Assembly: GCF_900101815.1 (NCBI RefSeq)
Contig: NZ_FNAO01000005.1
Span: 310,001-374,000 of the forward strand
Source: Pricia antarctica
GTDB taxonomy: Bacteria > Bacteroidota > Bacteroidia > Flavobacteriales > Flavobacteriaceae
Length of the DNA: 64,000 nt
Direction of reading: 5' to 3'
Shown: piece after piece, positions 53,616 through 63,278 of the stretch
Layout: the number at the start of each line of letters is the position of its first letter
Numbering within the stretch: position 1 is the first letter of the stretch
Notes under the pieces: model-generated
The model's input: only the letters and a program-made list of their open reading frames with translations
What the model was told of the DNA's origin: nothing
Database searches by the model: none
Program-made: the position numbers and the translations under genes

Positions 53616-54774
53616 ATATCATACCTTGGGAGAAATACCCCATAAAAGACATACCATATTCAAGAACGATTCCGGTGATTTTTATTACGAGGAATTATTC
53701 GGAACCATTGGTTTTGAAGGGATGTCATCACTGCTATACCATACGCATCGCCCGACACAAGTCAAAGAAATATTGAAATCGTATAGAGTAGCGCCTAAAA
53801 TAGCGGTGGAGAAGAATATGAAAGCCATGAGCTTAAAAGGCTTTGACATCGCCGCGACGGACGATTATTTGGAAAGCAGGAAAATTATACTGGCCAACAG
53901 CGATTGTTATATTGCCTTAGCAGCGCCCAAAAAATCGTTGCGGGATTATTTTTATAAGAATACGGATTCGGATGAAGTCCTGTTTGTGCATAGGGGGACC
54001 GGCAAACTGAGAACGTTTTTGGGAAATATCGATTTTAAATATGGTGATTATCTCGTTATTCCCAGAGGGATAATTTATCAACTGGATTTTGATACCGAAG
54101 ATAATCGACTGTTTATTGTAGAATCCAAGCATCCTATTTATACGCCAAAACGCTATCGCAACTGGTTCGGGCAGCATTTGGAGCATTCCCCATTTTGTGA
54201 ACGGGATATGCATCCGCCCAGTGAATTGGAAACTTTTACGGATAAGGGGGATTTCCTTTTAAAAGTAAAAAAACAGGATATGATACATGAATATATCTAT
54301 GCAGGCCATCCCTTTAGCGTGGTCGGTTGGGACGGATATAATTATCCCTATTCACTTTCCATCCATGATTTTGAGCCGATAACGGGTAGAATCCACCAAC
54401 CGCCCCCGGTACATCAAACCTTTGAAACCAGCGCCTTTGTCATATGTTCATTTGTTCCTAGATTGTATGATTATCATCCGCAATCGATACCTGCGCCGTA
54501 CAATCATAGCAATATCGATTCTGACGAGGTCTTGTATTACGTGGATGGGGATTTTATGAGCAGAAACAACATCGAAATCGGTCAGATTACCTTGCATCCG
54601 GCAGGTATTCCCCATGGGCCGCACCCCGGGGCAATGGAACGCAGTATCGGACAAACGGAAACCCAGGAGTTGGCGGTGATGGTGGATACCTTTAAGCCGT
54701 TGATGGTTACGGAGGAAGCAATTACTATTGATACCGGGGATTATCACACCTCATGGTTAGATGAAAACCATTGA
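53608..54774 (+). CDS. hmgA: Homogentisate 1,2-dioxygenase
   Basis: A 388-residue cupin enzyme that opens the homogentisate ring to maleylacetoacetate. Iron ligands are likely His300 and Glu307 (PYNHSNIDSDEV) and His336 (GIPHGPHPG). It is shorter than human HGD (445 residues), as is usual for the bacterial type. It overlaps the aminotransferase by 8 nt. A second degenerate copy of its last 17 codons follows in the intergenic gap. Confidence 0.94.
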   Translation: MPRYHTLGEIPHKRHTIFKNDSGDFYYEELFGTIGFEGMSSLLYHTHRPTQVKEILKSYRVAPKIAVEKNMKAMSLKGFDIAATDDYLESRKIILANSDCYIALAAPKKSLRDYFYKNTDSDEVLFVHRGTGKLRTFLGNIDFKYGDYLVIPRGIIYQLDFDTEDNRLFIVESKHPIYTPKRYRNWFGQHLEHSPFCERDMHPPSELETFTDKGDFLLKVKKQDMIHEYIYAGHPFSVVGWDGYNYPYSLSIHDFEPITGRIHQPPPVHQTFETSAFVICSFVPRLYDYHPQSIPAPYNHSNIDSDEVLYYVDGDFMSRNNIEIGQITLHPAGIPHGPHPGAMERSIGQTETQELAVMVDTFKPLMVTEEAITIDTGDYHTSWLDENH

Positions 54775-54793
54775 CCTTCAACTAAGAGAACGT

Positions 54794-54855
54794 AATCAAT
54801 ATTGATACTGGGGAGTATCACCCCTCTTGTTTCGATGAAAGCATTGACACTTAAA
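54794..54855 (+). repeat. Degenerate duplicate of the hmgA 3' end
   Basis: Directly after hmgA a 55-60 bp stretch repeats its last codons: the gene ends ITIDTGDYHTSWLDENH, and the extra stretch reads INIDTGEYHPSCFDESIDT with a stop. The two share most bases, so a tandem duplication or a copy of a second hmgA allele is likely. Confidence 0.7.
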
Positions 54856-54866
54856 TAACACAAGTT

Positions 54867-56027
54867 ATGGCAGGCATAAAGCATTTAAAAGATTTACAGA
54901 ATACCGAGTACGGATTACACAAAATATTTGAGGAAGCTGAAGATTTTCTTCCCTTGAACGGAACGGATTATATAGAATTGTATGTTGGCAACGCAAAACA
55001 GACCGCTCATTTCTACAAAACGGCATTAGGCTTTCAATCGGAAGCCTATTCAGGTTTGGAAACAGGAATAAAAGACCGGGTCTCCTATGTTTTAAGACAG
55101 GATAATATACGCTTGGTATTGACCACTCCCCTTCAAAAAGACGGACCTATCAATGCCCATATCAATATACATGGTGATGGGGTAAAAATAGTGGCGCTTG
55201 GGGTCGATGATGCGACAAAAGCATTCGAAGAAACTACGAAGAGAGGTGCCAAACCCTTCATGCAGCCCACTAAGACAGCCGATGAAAACGGGTACGTGAT
55301 TCGTTCCGGTATTTACACCTATGGCAAAACCGTCCATATTTTTGTAGAACGTAACAATTACAACGGTATTTTCTTGCCCGGATATAGAAAATGGGAATCC
55401 CACTACAACCCAGCCCCGGTAGGATTAAAATTTGTTGACCATATCGTGGGCAATGTTGGGTGGAACGAAATGAGACAATGGTGTAAATTTTATGGTAAAG
55501 TGATGGGTTTTGCCCAAATTGTTTCCTTCACCGATGATGATATATCTACCGATTATACGGCTTTGATGAGTAAAGTAATGAGTAATGGCAATGGCAGGGT
55601 CAAATTCCCTATCAACGAACCTGCCGAAGGGAAAAAGAAGTCTCAAATAGAAGAATATTTGGACTTTAATAATGGCCCCGGAGTTCAGCATATTGCGGTT
55701 GCCACAGATGATATTGTAGCCACCGTTTCTGCGATGCGGGATAGAGGCGTAGAGTTTTTATATGTTCCTGAGGAGTACTATGACGATTTATTGGAACGTG
55801 TAGGCGAAATCGATGAAGATGTAGAGGTATTAAAAAAGCATGGGATTTTAATCGATAGGGATGAAGAAGGATATCTATTACAAATTTTCACAAAGACCAT
55901 AGTCGATAGGCCCACTATGTTTTTTGAAGTCATTCAACGCAAGGGTGCGCAGTCATTTGGAGTAGGAAATTTCAAAGCGCTATTTGAGGCGATAGAACGG
56001 GAACAAGCCAGTCGAGGTACTTTGTAA
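54867..56027 (+). CDS. hppD: 4-hydroxyphenylpyruvate dioxygenase
   Basis: A 386-residue vicinal-oxygen-chelate enzyme that converts 4-hydroxyphenylpyruvate to homogentisate. The Fe(II) triad is His192 (FVDHIVGN), His275 (GVQHIAVAT) and Glu354 (FFEVIQRKG). The N-terminal half has the degenerate second fold repeat. It lies 93 bp after hmgA in the same direction. Confidence 0.96.
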   Translation: MAGIKHLKDLQNTEYGLHKIFEEAEDFLPLNGTDYIELYVGNAKQTAHFYKTALGFQSEAYSGLETGIKDRVSYVLRQDNIRLVLTTPLQKDGPINAHINIHGDGVKIVALGVDDATKAFEETTKRGAKPFMQPTKTADENGYVIRSGIYTYGKTVHIFVERNNYNGIFLPGYRKWESHYNPAPVGLKFVDHIVGNVGWNEMRQWCKFYGKVMGFAQIVSFTDDDISTDYTALMSKVMSNGNGRVKFPINEPAEGKKKSQIEEYLDFNNGPGVQHIAVATDDIVATVSAMRDRGVEFLYVPEEYYDDLLERVGEIDEDVEVLKKHGILIDRDEEGYLLQIFTKTIVDRPTMFFEVIQRKGAQSFGVGNFKALFEAIEREQASRGTL

Positions 56028-56094
56028 ACACGGACTTTTTCTAATTAAAAGTTAATCCTGAAATAAAAATCAGGCTATTTTGAAAAGTAATAAC

Positions 56095-57345
56095 ATGGCC
56101 AGAAAAATTACTTCATGGGTAGACATTCCTAAAGATTCGGATTTCAGCATATACAATCTTCCCTTTGGAATTTTCTCGGTTGGAAACGGCAACAAAAAAA
56201 TTGGCATCGCTATTGGTGACCAAATCGTTGATGTATCTGCTATTGCGGAACTAGGGCATTTCGAGGATTTAAAAGTAGATAAGAAAACTTTTGTTACCAC
56301 TTATCTGAACGATTTTATTAATCTTGGCAAACCGGTCAACACTGCGGTCAGATTAAAGGTACAGGACTTATTGTCCGATAAAAATTCCTCGTTACTTGAT
56401 CAAACACAAGTTTTGGTGCCCCAATCCGAAGCCCACATGCATCTTCCCGTTCGTATAGGGGATTATACCGATTTTTACTCTAGTATCGAGCATGCCACTA
56501 ACGTGGGAAAAATGTTCAGGGACCCTGAAAATGCGCTATTACCTAACTGGAAGCACCTACCTGTTGGCTATCATGGAAGGGCTTCCTCAATCGTGGTCAG
56601 CGGTCAAAATATTTACAGGCCAAAAGGTCAGGTGTTGTTGCCCGATACTAAAGCCCCGGTTTTTCAAGCTTCTTCGAAAGTGGATTTTGAATTAGAAATG
56701 GGCTTTATTATTGGCAAGAATTCCCGAATGGGAGAATCCATTACAACCTCGGATGCAGAGGATTACATTTTTGGGAAAGTGCTATTTAACGATTGGTCGG
56801 CTAGGGATATCCAAAAATGGGAGTATGTTCCCTTGGGGCCATTTTTAGGAAAAAATTTTGCGTCCTCAATTTCTCCTTGGATAGTTACTTTAGAAGCTTT
56901 GGAGCCTTTTAAAGTCCAAGGTCCCGAACAAGAACCCGAAGTATTACCGTATCTTACCTATAGCGGTCAAAAAAATTACGATATTCATTTAGAAGTGGGC
57001 ATTAAGCCAAAGAATGGTGAAGAAAACATCGTGAGTAGATCCAATTTCAAATATATGTACTGGAATATGGCGCAACAATTAGCCCATCATACCTGCAACG
57101 GATGTAACATGAAGGTTGGCGATGTGCTAGCATCAGGAACTATCAGTGGAAAAGAGGCGAATTCTTACGGGTCTATGTTGGAATTGGCATGGGGCGGACA
57201 AAAACCCATTATCTTATCCAATGGTGAAGAAAGAAAATTTATTGAAGATTTTGATACGGTAATCCTAAGAGGGTATTGTAAAAAAGACAACATCAGAGTC
57301 GGATTTGGTGAAGTAAGGGCACAGGTATTGCCCGCTTTAAATTAA
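56095..57345 (+). CDS. fahA: Fumarylacetoacetase
   Basis: A 416-residue FAH that hydrolyses fumarylacetoacetate to fumarate and acetoacetate. The metal ligands Asp126, Glu199, Glu201 and Asp233 and the catalytic His133 (SIEHATNVG) fall at the same positions as in mammalian FAH. I take ATG 56095 (MARKITSWVD) instead of an in-frame TTG 15 nt earlier. No maleylacetoacetate isomerase gene lies in the operon. Confidence 0.96.
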   Translation: MARKITSWVDIPKDSDFSIYNLPFGIFSVGNGNKKIGIAIGDQIVDVSAIAELGHFEDLKVDKKTFVTTYLNDFINLGKPVNTAVRLKVQDLLSDKNSSLLDQTQVLVPQSEAHMHLPVRIGDYTDFYSSIEHATNVGKMFRDPENALLPNWKHLPVGYHGRASSIVVSGQNIYRPKGQVLLPDTKAPVFQASSKVDFELEMGFIIGKNSRMGESITTSDAEDYIFGKVLFNDWSARDIQKWEYVPLGPFLGKNFASSISPWIVTLEALEPFKVQGPEQEPEVLPYLTYSGQKNYDIHLEVGIKPKNGEENIVSRSNFKYMYWNMAQQLAHHTCNGCNMKVGDVLASGTISGKEANSYGSMLELAWGGQKPIILSNGEERKFIEDFDTVILRGYCKKDNIRVGFGEVRAQVLPALN

Positions 57346-57414
57346 ACTACTTTTACCTAAAAATCGGGAGGCCGGCCAAGCGGTATCCGCAAATCCTTCG
57401 AAACTCTTTTTGCG

Positions 57415-57475
57415 TATTGCACAATGCGTAAAGCGCAGGGCAAAAGGCGTAAAGCGTATAGCGTATAGCGGACTT
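57415..57475. repeat. Short degenerate GCGTAAAGCG/GCGTATAGCG repeats
   Basis: The gap between fahA and the flavin reductase gene repeats an 8-10 bp motif (GCGTAAAGCG, GGCGTAAAGCG, GCGTATAGCG) several times. A short minus-strand open frame here is spurious. Confidence 0.6.
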
Positions 57476-57525
57476 CAAAACAGTAGTAAAGCGGGGATTT
57501 TCCCAAAAAATAGCACATAAAAAGT

Positions 57526-58425
57526 ATGAACGAAATCACTTCAATAGATGTCAGTGAAATTGGTACATCAGAAATCTATCAACTGCTAACAACGGCCATT
57601 GCGCCAAGACCCATAGCTTTCGCGAGTACAATAGACAAAGAAGGGGTCGTAAATTTAAGTCCCTTTAGTTTTTTTAATGTCTTCAGTGCCAATCCTCCTA
57701 TTTTGATTTTTTCCCCGGTCCGAAGAGTTAGGGACAATACTATAAAGCATACCCTTGAGAATATTCGGGAAGTAAAAGAAGTTGTTATCAATACCGTCAA
57801 CTATCCCATGGTCGAGCAAATGTCATTGGCAAGTACCGAATATGACAAAGGCGTCAATGAATTCAGTAAATCGGGATTGACCCCGATTGACTCCATTAAA
57901 GTGAGGCCGCCCCGTGTTAAGGAATCTCCGGTTTCCTTTGAATGCGTAGTAGATAATATTGTCGAACTAGGAAATGAAGGAGGTGCTGGCAATCTACTTA
58001 TTTCAAGAGTAGTATATATTCATATCGATAATAAATACTTGGACGGGAATAAGGGATTAGAAACGAAAAAACTGGATCACGTGGCCAGAATGGGAGCGAA
58101 TTGGTATACCCGGGTTACGGAACAGTCCCTATTTGAAATACCCAAACCCATTCGGAACAAGGGCATTGGGGTGGATCAATTACCAAAACATATTTTTAAA
58201 ACGGATATATTTTCCGGAAACGATATAGGCAGGTTGGGCAATGCAGAAAAAAAGCCTTCCGAAGAAGACCTAGATGAATTCCAAAAAAAATCCAGTATTG
58301 CTCAAATTCTAAAGATACGCGGCAAGGATGAAAAAATCGCGCAATTGCACAAGACTGCTAAAGGGTATCTCCAAAAAGGTAATTTAGATTTTGCGCTTAA
58401 AACACTTTTCTCCGACGGATTATAA
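57526..58425 (+). CDS. Flavin reductase-like (FMN-binding split-barrel) protein
   Basis: A 299-residue protein. The N-terminal 200 residues form a flavin-reductase-like split barrel (TAIAPRPIAFASTIDKEGVVNLSPFSFFN, VVNTVNYPMVEQM). The C-terminal extension is charged and helical. It probably binds FMN; no partner oxygenase is present. It is the last gene of the tyrosine operon region and is often found beside it in Flavobacteriia, but its role is not known. Confidence 0.85.
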   Translation: MNEITSIDVSEIGTSEIYQLLTTAIAPRPIAFASTIDKEGVVNLSPFSFFNVFSANPPILIFSPVRRVRDNTIKHTLENIREVKEVVINTVNYPMVEQMSLASTEYDKGVNEFSKSGLTPIDSIKVRPPRVKESPVSFECVVDNIVELGNEGGAGNLLISRVVYIHIDNKYLDGNKGLETKKLDHVARMGANWYTRVTEQSLFEIPKPIRNKGIGVDQLPKHIFKTDIFSGNDIGRLGNAEKKPSEEDLDEFQKKSSIAQILKIRGKDEKIAQLHKTAKGYLQKGNLDFALKTLFSDGL

Positions 58426-58552
58426 CCGTTATCAGAGATACTGATACTCTGTTTCTTAGTGTGGGTAAATTAGGGCTCGTTAAAGAACAGCGCTTAATTT
58501 ACAGGTTCATGCCAAGGGGACAGCGTTTAAATAACACTCCCACAAAGGAAGT

Positions 58553-58828
58553 TCAAACAATCTCCGCACTCAAACCTGCGCGCAAAAGTCCGCTGCACCG
58601 GGGCTCCAAATCCTTATATTCCCCGGTCTTGACCGTGCACTTACCATTATAATGTACAATTAGGGAGCATTGCTCAGCCTGTTCGGGCGTATGCTCGCAA
58701 ACATCCATAAGGGTTTCGATCACGTGGTCGAAGGTGTTGACGTCATCGTTAAAAACAACAATTTCGTTATGTTTTACCGTTTCTTCCTTAAGAAGAACTT
58801 CTTCCAATACTTTCTCTCTCGTACTCAT
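58553..58828 (-). CDS. clpS: ATP-dependent Clp protease adaptor ClpS
   Basis: A 91-residue N-recognin: the conserved IVVFNDDVNTFDHVIETLMDVCEHTPEQAEQ and the VHYNGKCTVKTG segment. It delivers N-degron substrates to ClpAP/ClpCP. It lies 24 nt after prmA. Confidence 0.95.
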   Translation of the reverse strand: MSTREKVLEEVLLKEETVKHNEIVVFNDDVNTFDHVIETLMDVCEHTPEQAEQCSLIVHYNGKCTVKTGEYKDLEPRCSGLLRAGLSAEIV

Positions 58829-58852
58829 GACAAATTATTTTCCTTGAATACC

Positions 58853-59683
58853 CTAAAATACATATTTTACGGCAACCCAATGGTTCTTTTGGAGGTTTTT
58901 TTCGAATTTGAGTCCATTTTCCGCGCATTTTTTGGATAGTATGGGGAGGTCTTCCGCATAAAATCCACTGACATAAAGCGTTCCGTTTTCCCTTAGATTT
59001 TGGATATAAATAGGGATATCCCCCACTAAAATATTCCGGTTGATATTGGCCAATATACAATCATATTTTATATTGCCCAGCAAGCTCGCGTCCCCTTCGT
59101 AAACATTGATTTGCGAACAATCGTTTCTTGCTACATTTTCCATGGCATTGAGATAGCACCAATTATCGATATCGATGGCATCGACATGTGCCGCACCTTT
59201 CATGGCAGCAAGAATGGCAAGTACGCCGGTACCACTGCCCATATCCAAAACGGATTTCCCTCGGAAATCATGGTCTAAAATGAATTGCAGCATCATGTGG
59301 GTGGTTTCATGATGGCCGGTGCCAAAGCTCATTTTGGGTTCGATAACGATATCGTAATCCACATCGAATTTCGTATGAAAAGGGGCACGCACGGCACATC
59401 GATTGTCGATTTGGATGGGATTGAAATTGTGCTCCCAAGTCTCGTTCCAATTCTCTTGGGCGATTTCCTTGAAAGTATGTGAGATATCGAATTGGGCACT
59501 TTGTAAAATCCGGATCGTTTCCAAGATCTGTTTATTCCATTCCTCTTTTTGGATATAGGCTAGAATACCCTCGTCGTTCTCTACAAAACTTTCGAAACCC
59601 GCCTCGCCAAGTTCTGCGATCAGAATGTCGGATGCGGGTTGCAAAGGTTTAATTTGGAAGCTATATTCGATATAGGTGGACAA
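58853..59683 (-). CDS. prmA: Ribosomal protein uL11 methyltransferase PrmA
   Basis: A 276-residue SAM methyltransferase that trimethylates ribosomal protein uL11. Motifs: MSFGTGHHETTHMM, VLDMGSGTGVLAILAAMKGA, DAIDIDNW and CILANINRN. No ATG fits; homologues start M-S-x-x-Y, which matches the TTG at 59683 (STYIEYSFQI). A TTG at 59716, directly after the tpiA stop, is the alternative and would add 11 residues. Confidence 0.94.
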   Translation of the reverse strand: MSTYIEYSFQIKPLQPASDILIAELGEAGFESFVENDEGILAYIQKEEWNKQILETIRILQSAQFDISHTFKEIAQENWNETWEHNFNPIQIDNRCAVRAPFHTKFDVDYDIVIEPKMSFGTGHHETTHMMLQFILDHDFRGKSVLDMGSGTGVLAILAAMKGAAHVDAIDIDNWCYLNAMENVARNDCSQINVYEGDASLLGNIKYDCILANINRNILVGDIPIYIQNLRENGTLYVSGFYAEDLPILSKKCAENGLKFEKNLQKNHWVAVKYVF

Positions 59684-59716
59684 GGTTTCTCGTTGAATTT
59701 TAAAGATTGCGGGCAA

Positions 59717-60466
59717 TCAAATTGCCTCAATAATGGCAACAAAATCATCCGCTACCAAGGATGCCCCACCGATGAGTCCGCCATCGACATCGGGTTTTGA
59801 GAAAATCTCTTCGGCATTGGCTGGTTTTACACTTCCACCATATAGAATAGACACATTAGTAGCGATTGAAGTATCATACGCGTCGGTAATGGTCTTGCGA
59901 ATAAAAGCGTGCATTTCCTGCGCCTGTTCTGGTGATGCGGTCTCTCCAGTACCAATGGCCCAAACCGGTTCGTAGGCCAATATAATGGATGTCCATGCTG
60001 ACGCATCCAAAGAAAAAAGGGCGTTTTTTAACTGGGTTTCTACGACATTAAAATGGTTTTCGGATTTTCGATCATCGAGTTCCTCGCCGAAACAGAACAT
60101 GACGCGCATATTCTTTTTTAAGGCGGTTTTTACTTTTTTGGCCAAAATTTCATCGGTTTCCCCAAAATAGGCCCGTCGTTCGGAGTGGCCGATGATAACG
60201 GTATCGATACCGATATCCAACAACATATCGGCGGAGATTTCCCCGGTGTAGGCACCGCTTTCACCGAAATGCATGTTCTGGGCAATCACCTCTATGGTCG
60301 AGGATTCCAATTGCTTAACGGCCGACTGTAGGTTCACAAATGTCGGGGCGACCATGACCTCTGCCTGGGTGTCCGGTAATTTTGCGGCCAGTTCAGTGAG
60401 CAACGCCTCGGTTTCGGCCGAATTTTTGTTCATTTTCCAGTTTCCTGCTACTATCTTACTTCTCAT
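59717..60466 (-). CDS. tpiA: Triosephosphate isomerase
   Basis: A 249-residue TIM barrel. Lys11 (AGNWKMN), His94 (IIGHSERR) and Glu166 (AYEPVWAIGTG) are the catalytic residues; GGSVKPAN and GGLIGGASL form the phosphate gripper. The start is the ATG at 60466 (MRSKIVAGNWKMN), not the upstream in-frame ATG at 60496. Glycolysis and gluconeogenesis. Confidence 0.97.
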   Translation of the reverse strand: MRSKIVAGNWKMNKNSAETEALLTELAAKLPDTQAEVMVAPTFVNLQSAVKQLESSTIEVIAQNMHFGESGAYTGEISADMLLDIGIDTVIIGHSERRAYFGETDEILAKKVKTALKKNMRVMFCFGEELDDRKSENHFNVVETQLKNALFSLDASAWTSIILAYEPVWAIGTGETASPEQAQEMHAFIRKTITDAYDTSIATNVSILYGGSVKPANAEEIFSKPDVDGGLIGGASLVADDFVAIIEAI

Positions 60467-60610
60467 TTTTTGTGTGTTTAAGTTTTCTTCCTGCATCCCT
60501 TGCCTCGTCTTTAGGCTAATCTGAGACTCTTTATAAATCCTATAAAATTACTATTTTGTGAATTTACAAAGCTTTACAGTATATGGCGAATAGGTTCGCA
60601 GCGACTTTCG

Positions 60611-61705
60611 TTAAAATTCCAGTTCATCCAAATCGTTGTAGTGTACTTTTTGTCGTATCGTTCCTTTTTCCAAGACCAACGCTCCCGGATTGGAACGTAC
60701 TATCGTTTTCAAGGTAGTCTCATCGGTAAAGTAAAATTCAAAGTCCAGCTTATGATCTTTTATCAGTTTTGAGGTTTGCTGGTCGTTTGAAGCGGACATC
60801 CCGATTACGGTATACCCTTTCTTCAAGGCAACGTCCGTTATTTTCTTTACCTCCGAATAGATATCTTCATTGGTCTTTGCCAAGTCATAGGCGATAACCA
60901 TGACCAATTTTGGCTCCTGCAACAGTGAAAGGGCAAAATCTTCACCTTCCTGTTCAATTGTAAAATCGTGAACGGGCGGCTCATATCCCTTTTGTACCTC
61001 TGTAGTTTCCACATCGATAAACTCACCGTCAACGGATGGGTAATCCCCTTGGGTCACGATTATTTTCTCCTCGCCGTCTACCTCAAATCGCCACGCATAA
61101 TCGTAAATCGGTTTCGGCGCATCTTCCGGAACGGTCATTCCATCCTCGATATTGGCACCGATCTTATAGGGTCGGAAGTCTATGACGGGCAGATGGTTGA
61201 GCACATAGTAACCATATACAACGCAAAATACAACGGCGACCAAGGTGATGACCCGAATCGTATTCGATCGGAACAAGGGCGTTATGAATCTTCTACCAAC
61301 AAATAAAATAATAATCAATACCAGCAGAATAAGATCCTTGGTAAACGATTCCCATGGGGTTAATTTGATGGCATCCCCAAAGCAGCCGCAATCGGTGACC
61401 TTGTTAAAATAGGCGGAATAAAAGGTCAGGAACGTAAAGCCGACAATCATTATTAAAAGGCTCCACACCGTAAATTTAACCCGAAAACCCAATAAGAGGA
61501 TGACGCCTAACAGGACTTCAAAAATGACTACAAAAAGGGAAATGGCCAGCGCATACGGCTCCAAGAATGGAAGGTCGAGCACGCCTTGACTAAAGTATTC
61601 CCCAAGTTTGAACGAAAAACCAACGGGATCGTTCAGTTTGATCAGGCCGCTGATTATGAAAAGAATGCCGACTAAGATTCTGCTTATGTTTACTATGTAC
61701 TTCAT
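60611..61705 (-). CDS. DoxX/MauE-like redox membrane protein with thioredoxin-like C-terminus
   Basis: A 364-residue protein. The N-terminal DoxX/MauE-type four-to-five-helix domain (about 1-185) contains the DCGCFGDAIKLTPWESFTKD motif. A periplasmic-side C-terminal thioredoxin-like domain (about 240-360) lacks a CxxC active site. This BT_3928-type family is fixed next to tpiA and folP in Bacteroidota; a redox or disulphide role is inferred. Confidence 0.88.
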   Translation of the reverse strand: MKYIVNISRILVGILFIISGLIKLNDPVGFSFKLGEYFSQGVLDLPFLEPYALAISLFVVIFEVLLGVILLLGFRVKFTVWSLLIMIVGFTFLTFYSAYFNKVTDCGCFGDAIKLTPWESFTKDLILLVLIIILFVGRRFITPLFRSNTIRVITLVAVVFCVVYGYYVLNHLPVIDFRPYKIGANIEDGMTVPEDAPKPIYDYAWRFEVDGEEKIIVTQGDYPSVDGEFIDVETTEVQKGYEPPVHDFTIEQEGEDFALSLLQEPKLVMVIAYDLAKTNEDIYSEVKKITDVALKKGYTVIGMSASNDQQTSKLIKDHKLDFEFYFTDETTLKTIVRSNPGALVLEKGTIRQKVHYNDLDELEF

Positions 61706-61812
61706 TGTTTTAAAATTCCTACTGAATAGTTTATGGGTTTATACGATTTATAAGTTTGTGGGGTGCTACCGGATTTTTCATGGCTGTGTAAACCCCTAAT
61801 CTCATAAACTCA

Positions 61813-62349
61813 TCAACTTTTCAAATGTATTAGTGCAAAAACCGCGTAATTCACCATATCCTGATAATTGGCATCGACCCCTTCACTAACGGAAGTCTTG
61901 CCTTTATTATTTTCAATCTGTTTTACCCGCAACAACTTTTGAAGAATCAGATCCGTTAACGAGCTGACCCGCATATCGCGCCAGGCTTCGCCGTAATCGT
62001 GGTTCTTGTTTTCCATCAAAGCTTTTGTGGCAGCTGCGTGCTTTTCATAGAGCTGGATGGCCTCTTTGGTAGAAAGGTCGGGCTGTTCGGCAACGCCTTT
62101 TTCCAATTGGATAAGGGCCATAATGGAATAGTTGATAATACCGATAAACTCCGAACGCTCGTCTTCATCCACTTTACGGACCTTGTTTTCCTGCAAACCT
62201 CGTATGCGCTGTGCCTTGATAAAAATCTGATCGGTCAACGAAGGAAGTCTCAGAATACGCCAAGCGCTGCCGTAATCTCCCATCTTTTTTTGGAAGAGCT
62301 CCCGACAAATCTCCATCATCGCATCGTATTGCCCGGAAGTATTTTGCAT
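61813..62349 (-). CDS. DUF1599 family protein
   Basis: A 178-residue protein with two repeats of a DUF1599-type helical module (GDYGSAWRILRLPSLTDQI and KNHDYGEAWRDMRVSSLTDLI). It is found in Bacteroidota divergent from folP. Function unknown. The divergent start lies 81 bp from the folP start. Confidence 0.92.
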   Translation of the reverse strand: MQNTSGQYDAMMEICRELFQKKMGDYGSAWRILRLPSLTDQIFIKAQRIRGLQENKVRKVDEDERSEFIGIINYSIMALIQLEKGVAEQPDLSTKEAIQLYEKHAAATKALMENKNHDYGEAWRDMRVSSLTDLILQKLLRVKQIENNKGKTSVSEGVDANYQDMVNYAVFALIHLKS

Positions 62350-62429
62350 AAATGAATTTGGATTGCTTAAATTTCGTCCGTTTTCCCGAACCGGCCAAAG
62401 TTCGTGTTTTAATGTTTGTTAATCAAGTC

Positions 62430-63278
62430 ATGTCCAAATCATTTATGACCATCAATTGCAAAGGCCACCTCATCGACCTGACCCATCCCAAGGTAATGGG
62501 CGTTTTGAATATCACTCCGGATTCCTTTTATGATGGGGGGAAATACAAGGATGAAAAATCGATTTTGTCCCAAACCGAAAAGATGTTGAACGAGGGCGCT
62601 ACTTTTATCGATGTGGGGGCCTACAGTTCACGGCCGGGCGCGGATTCCGTTTCAGAGGATGGCGAGTTGAACAGGATTCTTCCAATAGTCGGAATGCTGC
62701 TCAAAGCATTTCCAGAAATCATTCTGTCCATAGACACCTATAGAAGCAAGGTGGCCGAAAAATGTCTAGAAGCCGGTGGGGCCTTGATCAACGATATCTC
62801 CGCAGGAAAGCTGGACGAAAAAATGCTCGCAATCATCGCAAAGCACCAAGTACCTTATAGTATGATGCATATGCGGGGCACACCGAAAACCATGCAAAAG
62901 CAGACCGAGTACGAAAATATTTTGGTCGATATCCTAAAGTATTTTTCCGAACGCATCGCACAAGCCAGAAAGCTCGGTATTATTGATATTATCGTCGATC
63001 CCGGATTCGGATTTGCCAAAACCCTGGAACAGAACTATGAACTGCTTTCAAAATTGGCCCTGTTTCAAAACGTGGACCTACCCATCTTGGTAGGACTCAG
63101 TAGAAAGTCGATGATTTATAATGTCTTGGATACGACCCCTGAAAACGCGCTGAACGGCACAACCGCCCTGAATATGGCTGCGCTCATGAAGGGGGCCACT
63201 ATTTTGCGGGTTCATGATGTCAAGGAAGCCATGGAATGTATTACACTTGCAGAACGATTGATAGAGATGCGATGGTAG
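62430..63278 (+). CDS. folP: Dihydropteroate synthase
   Basis: A 282-residue TIM-barrel DHPS: signature 1 VMGVLNITPDSFYDGGKY, signature 2 GATFIDVGAYSSRPGA, LINDISAG, and IIVDPGFGFAKT. It joins p-aminobenzoate to the pterin pyrophosphate in folate synthesis. I take ATG 62430; ATG 62445 is an alternative that matches some homologues. A longer reading from 62352 would run through the divergent promoter region and is rejected. Confidence 0.95.
   Translation: MSKSFMTINCKGHLIDLTHPKVMGVLNITPDSFYDGGKYKDEKSILSQTEKMLNEGATFIDVGAYSSRPGADSVSEDGELNRILPIVGMLLKAFPEIILSIDTYRSKVAEKCLEAGGALINDISAGKLDEKMLAIIAKHQVPYSMMHMRGTPKTMQKQTEYENILVDILKYFSERIAQARKLGIIDIIVDPGFGFAKTLEQNYELLSKLALFQNVDLPILVGLSRKSMIYNVLDTTPENALNGTTALNMAALMKGATILRVHDVKEAMECITLAERLIEMRW

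Noticed and set aside
57357-57539. 60-codon minus-strand frame between fahA and the flavin reductase gene
   Set aside because: It is generated by the GCGTAAAGCG-type repeats (reads as RYTLYALRLL-like low-complexity).
58461-58652. 63-codon plus-strand frame antisense to clpS
   Set aside because: It overlaps the clpS C-terminus on the opposite strand and shows no conserved features.
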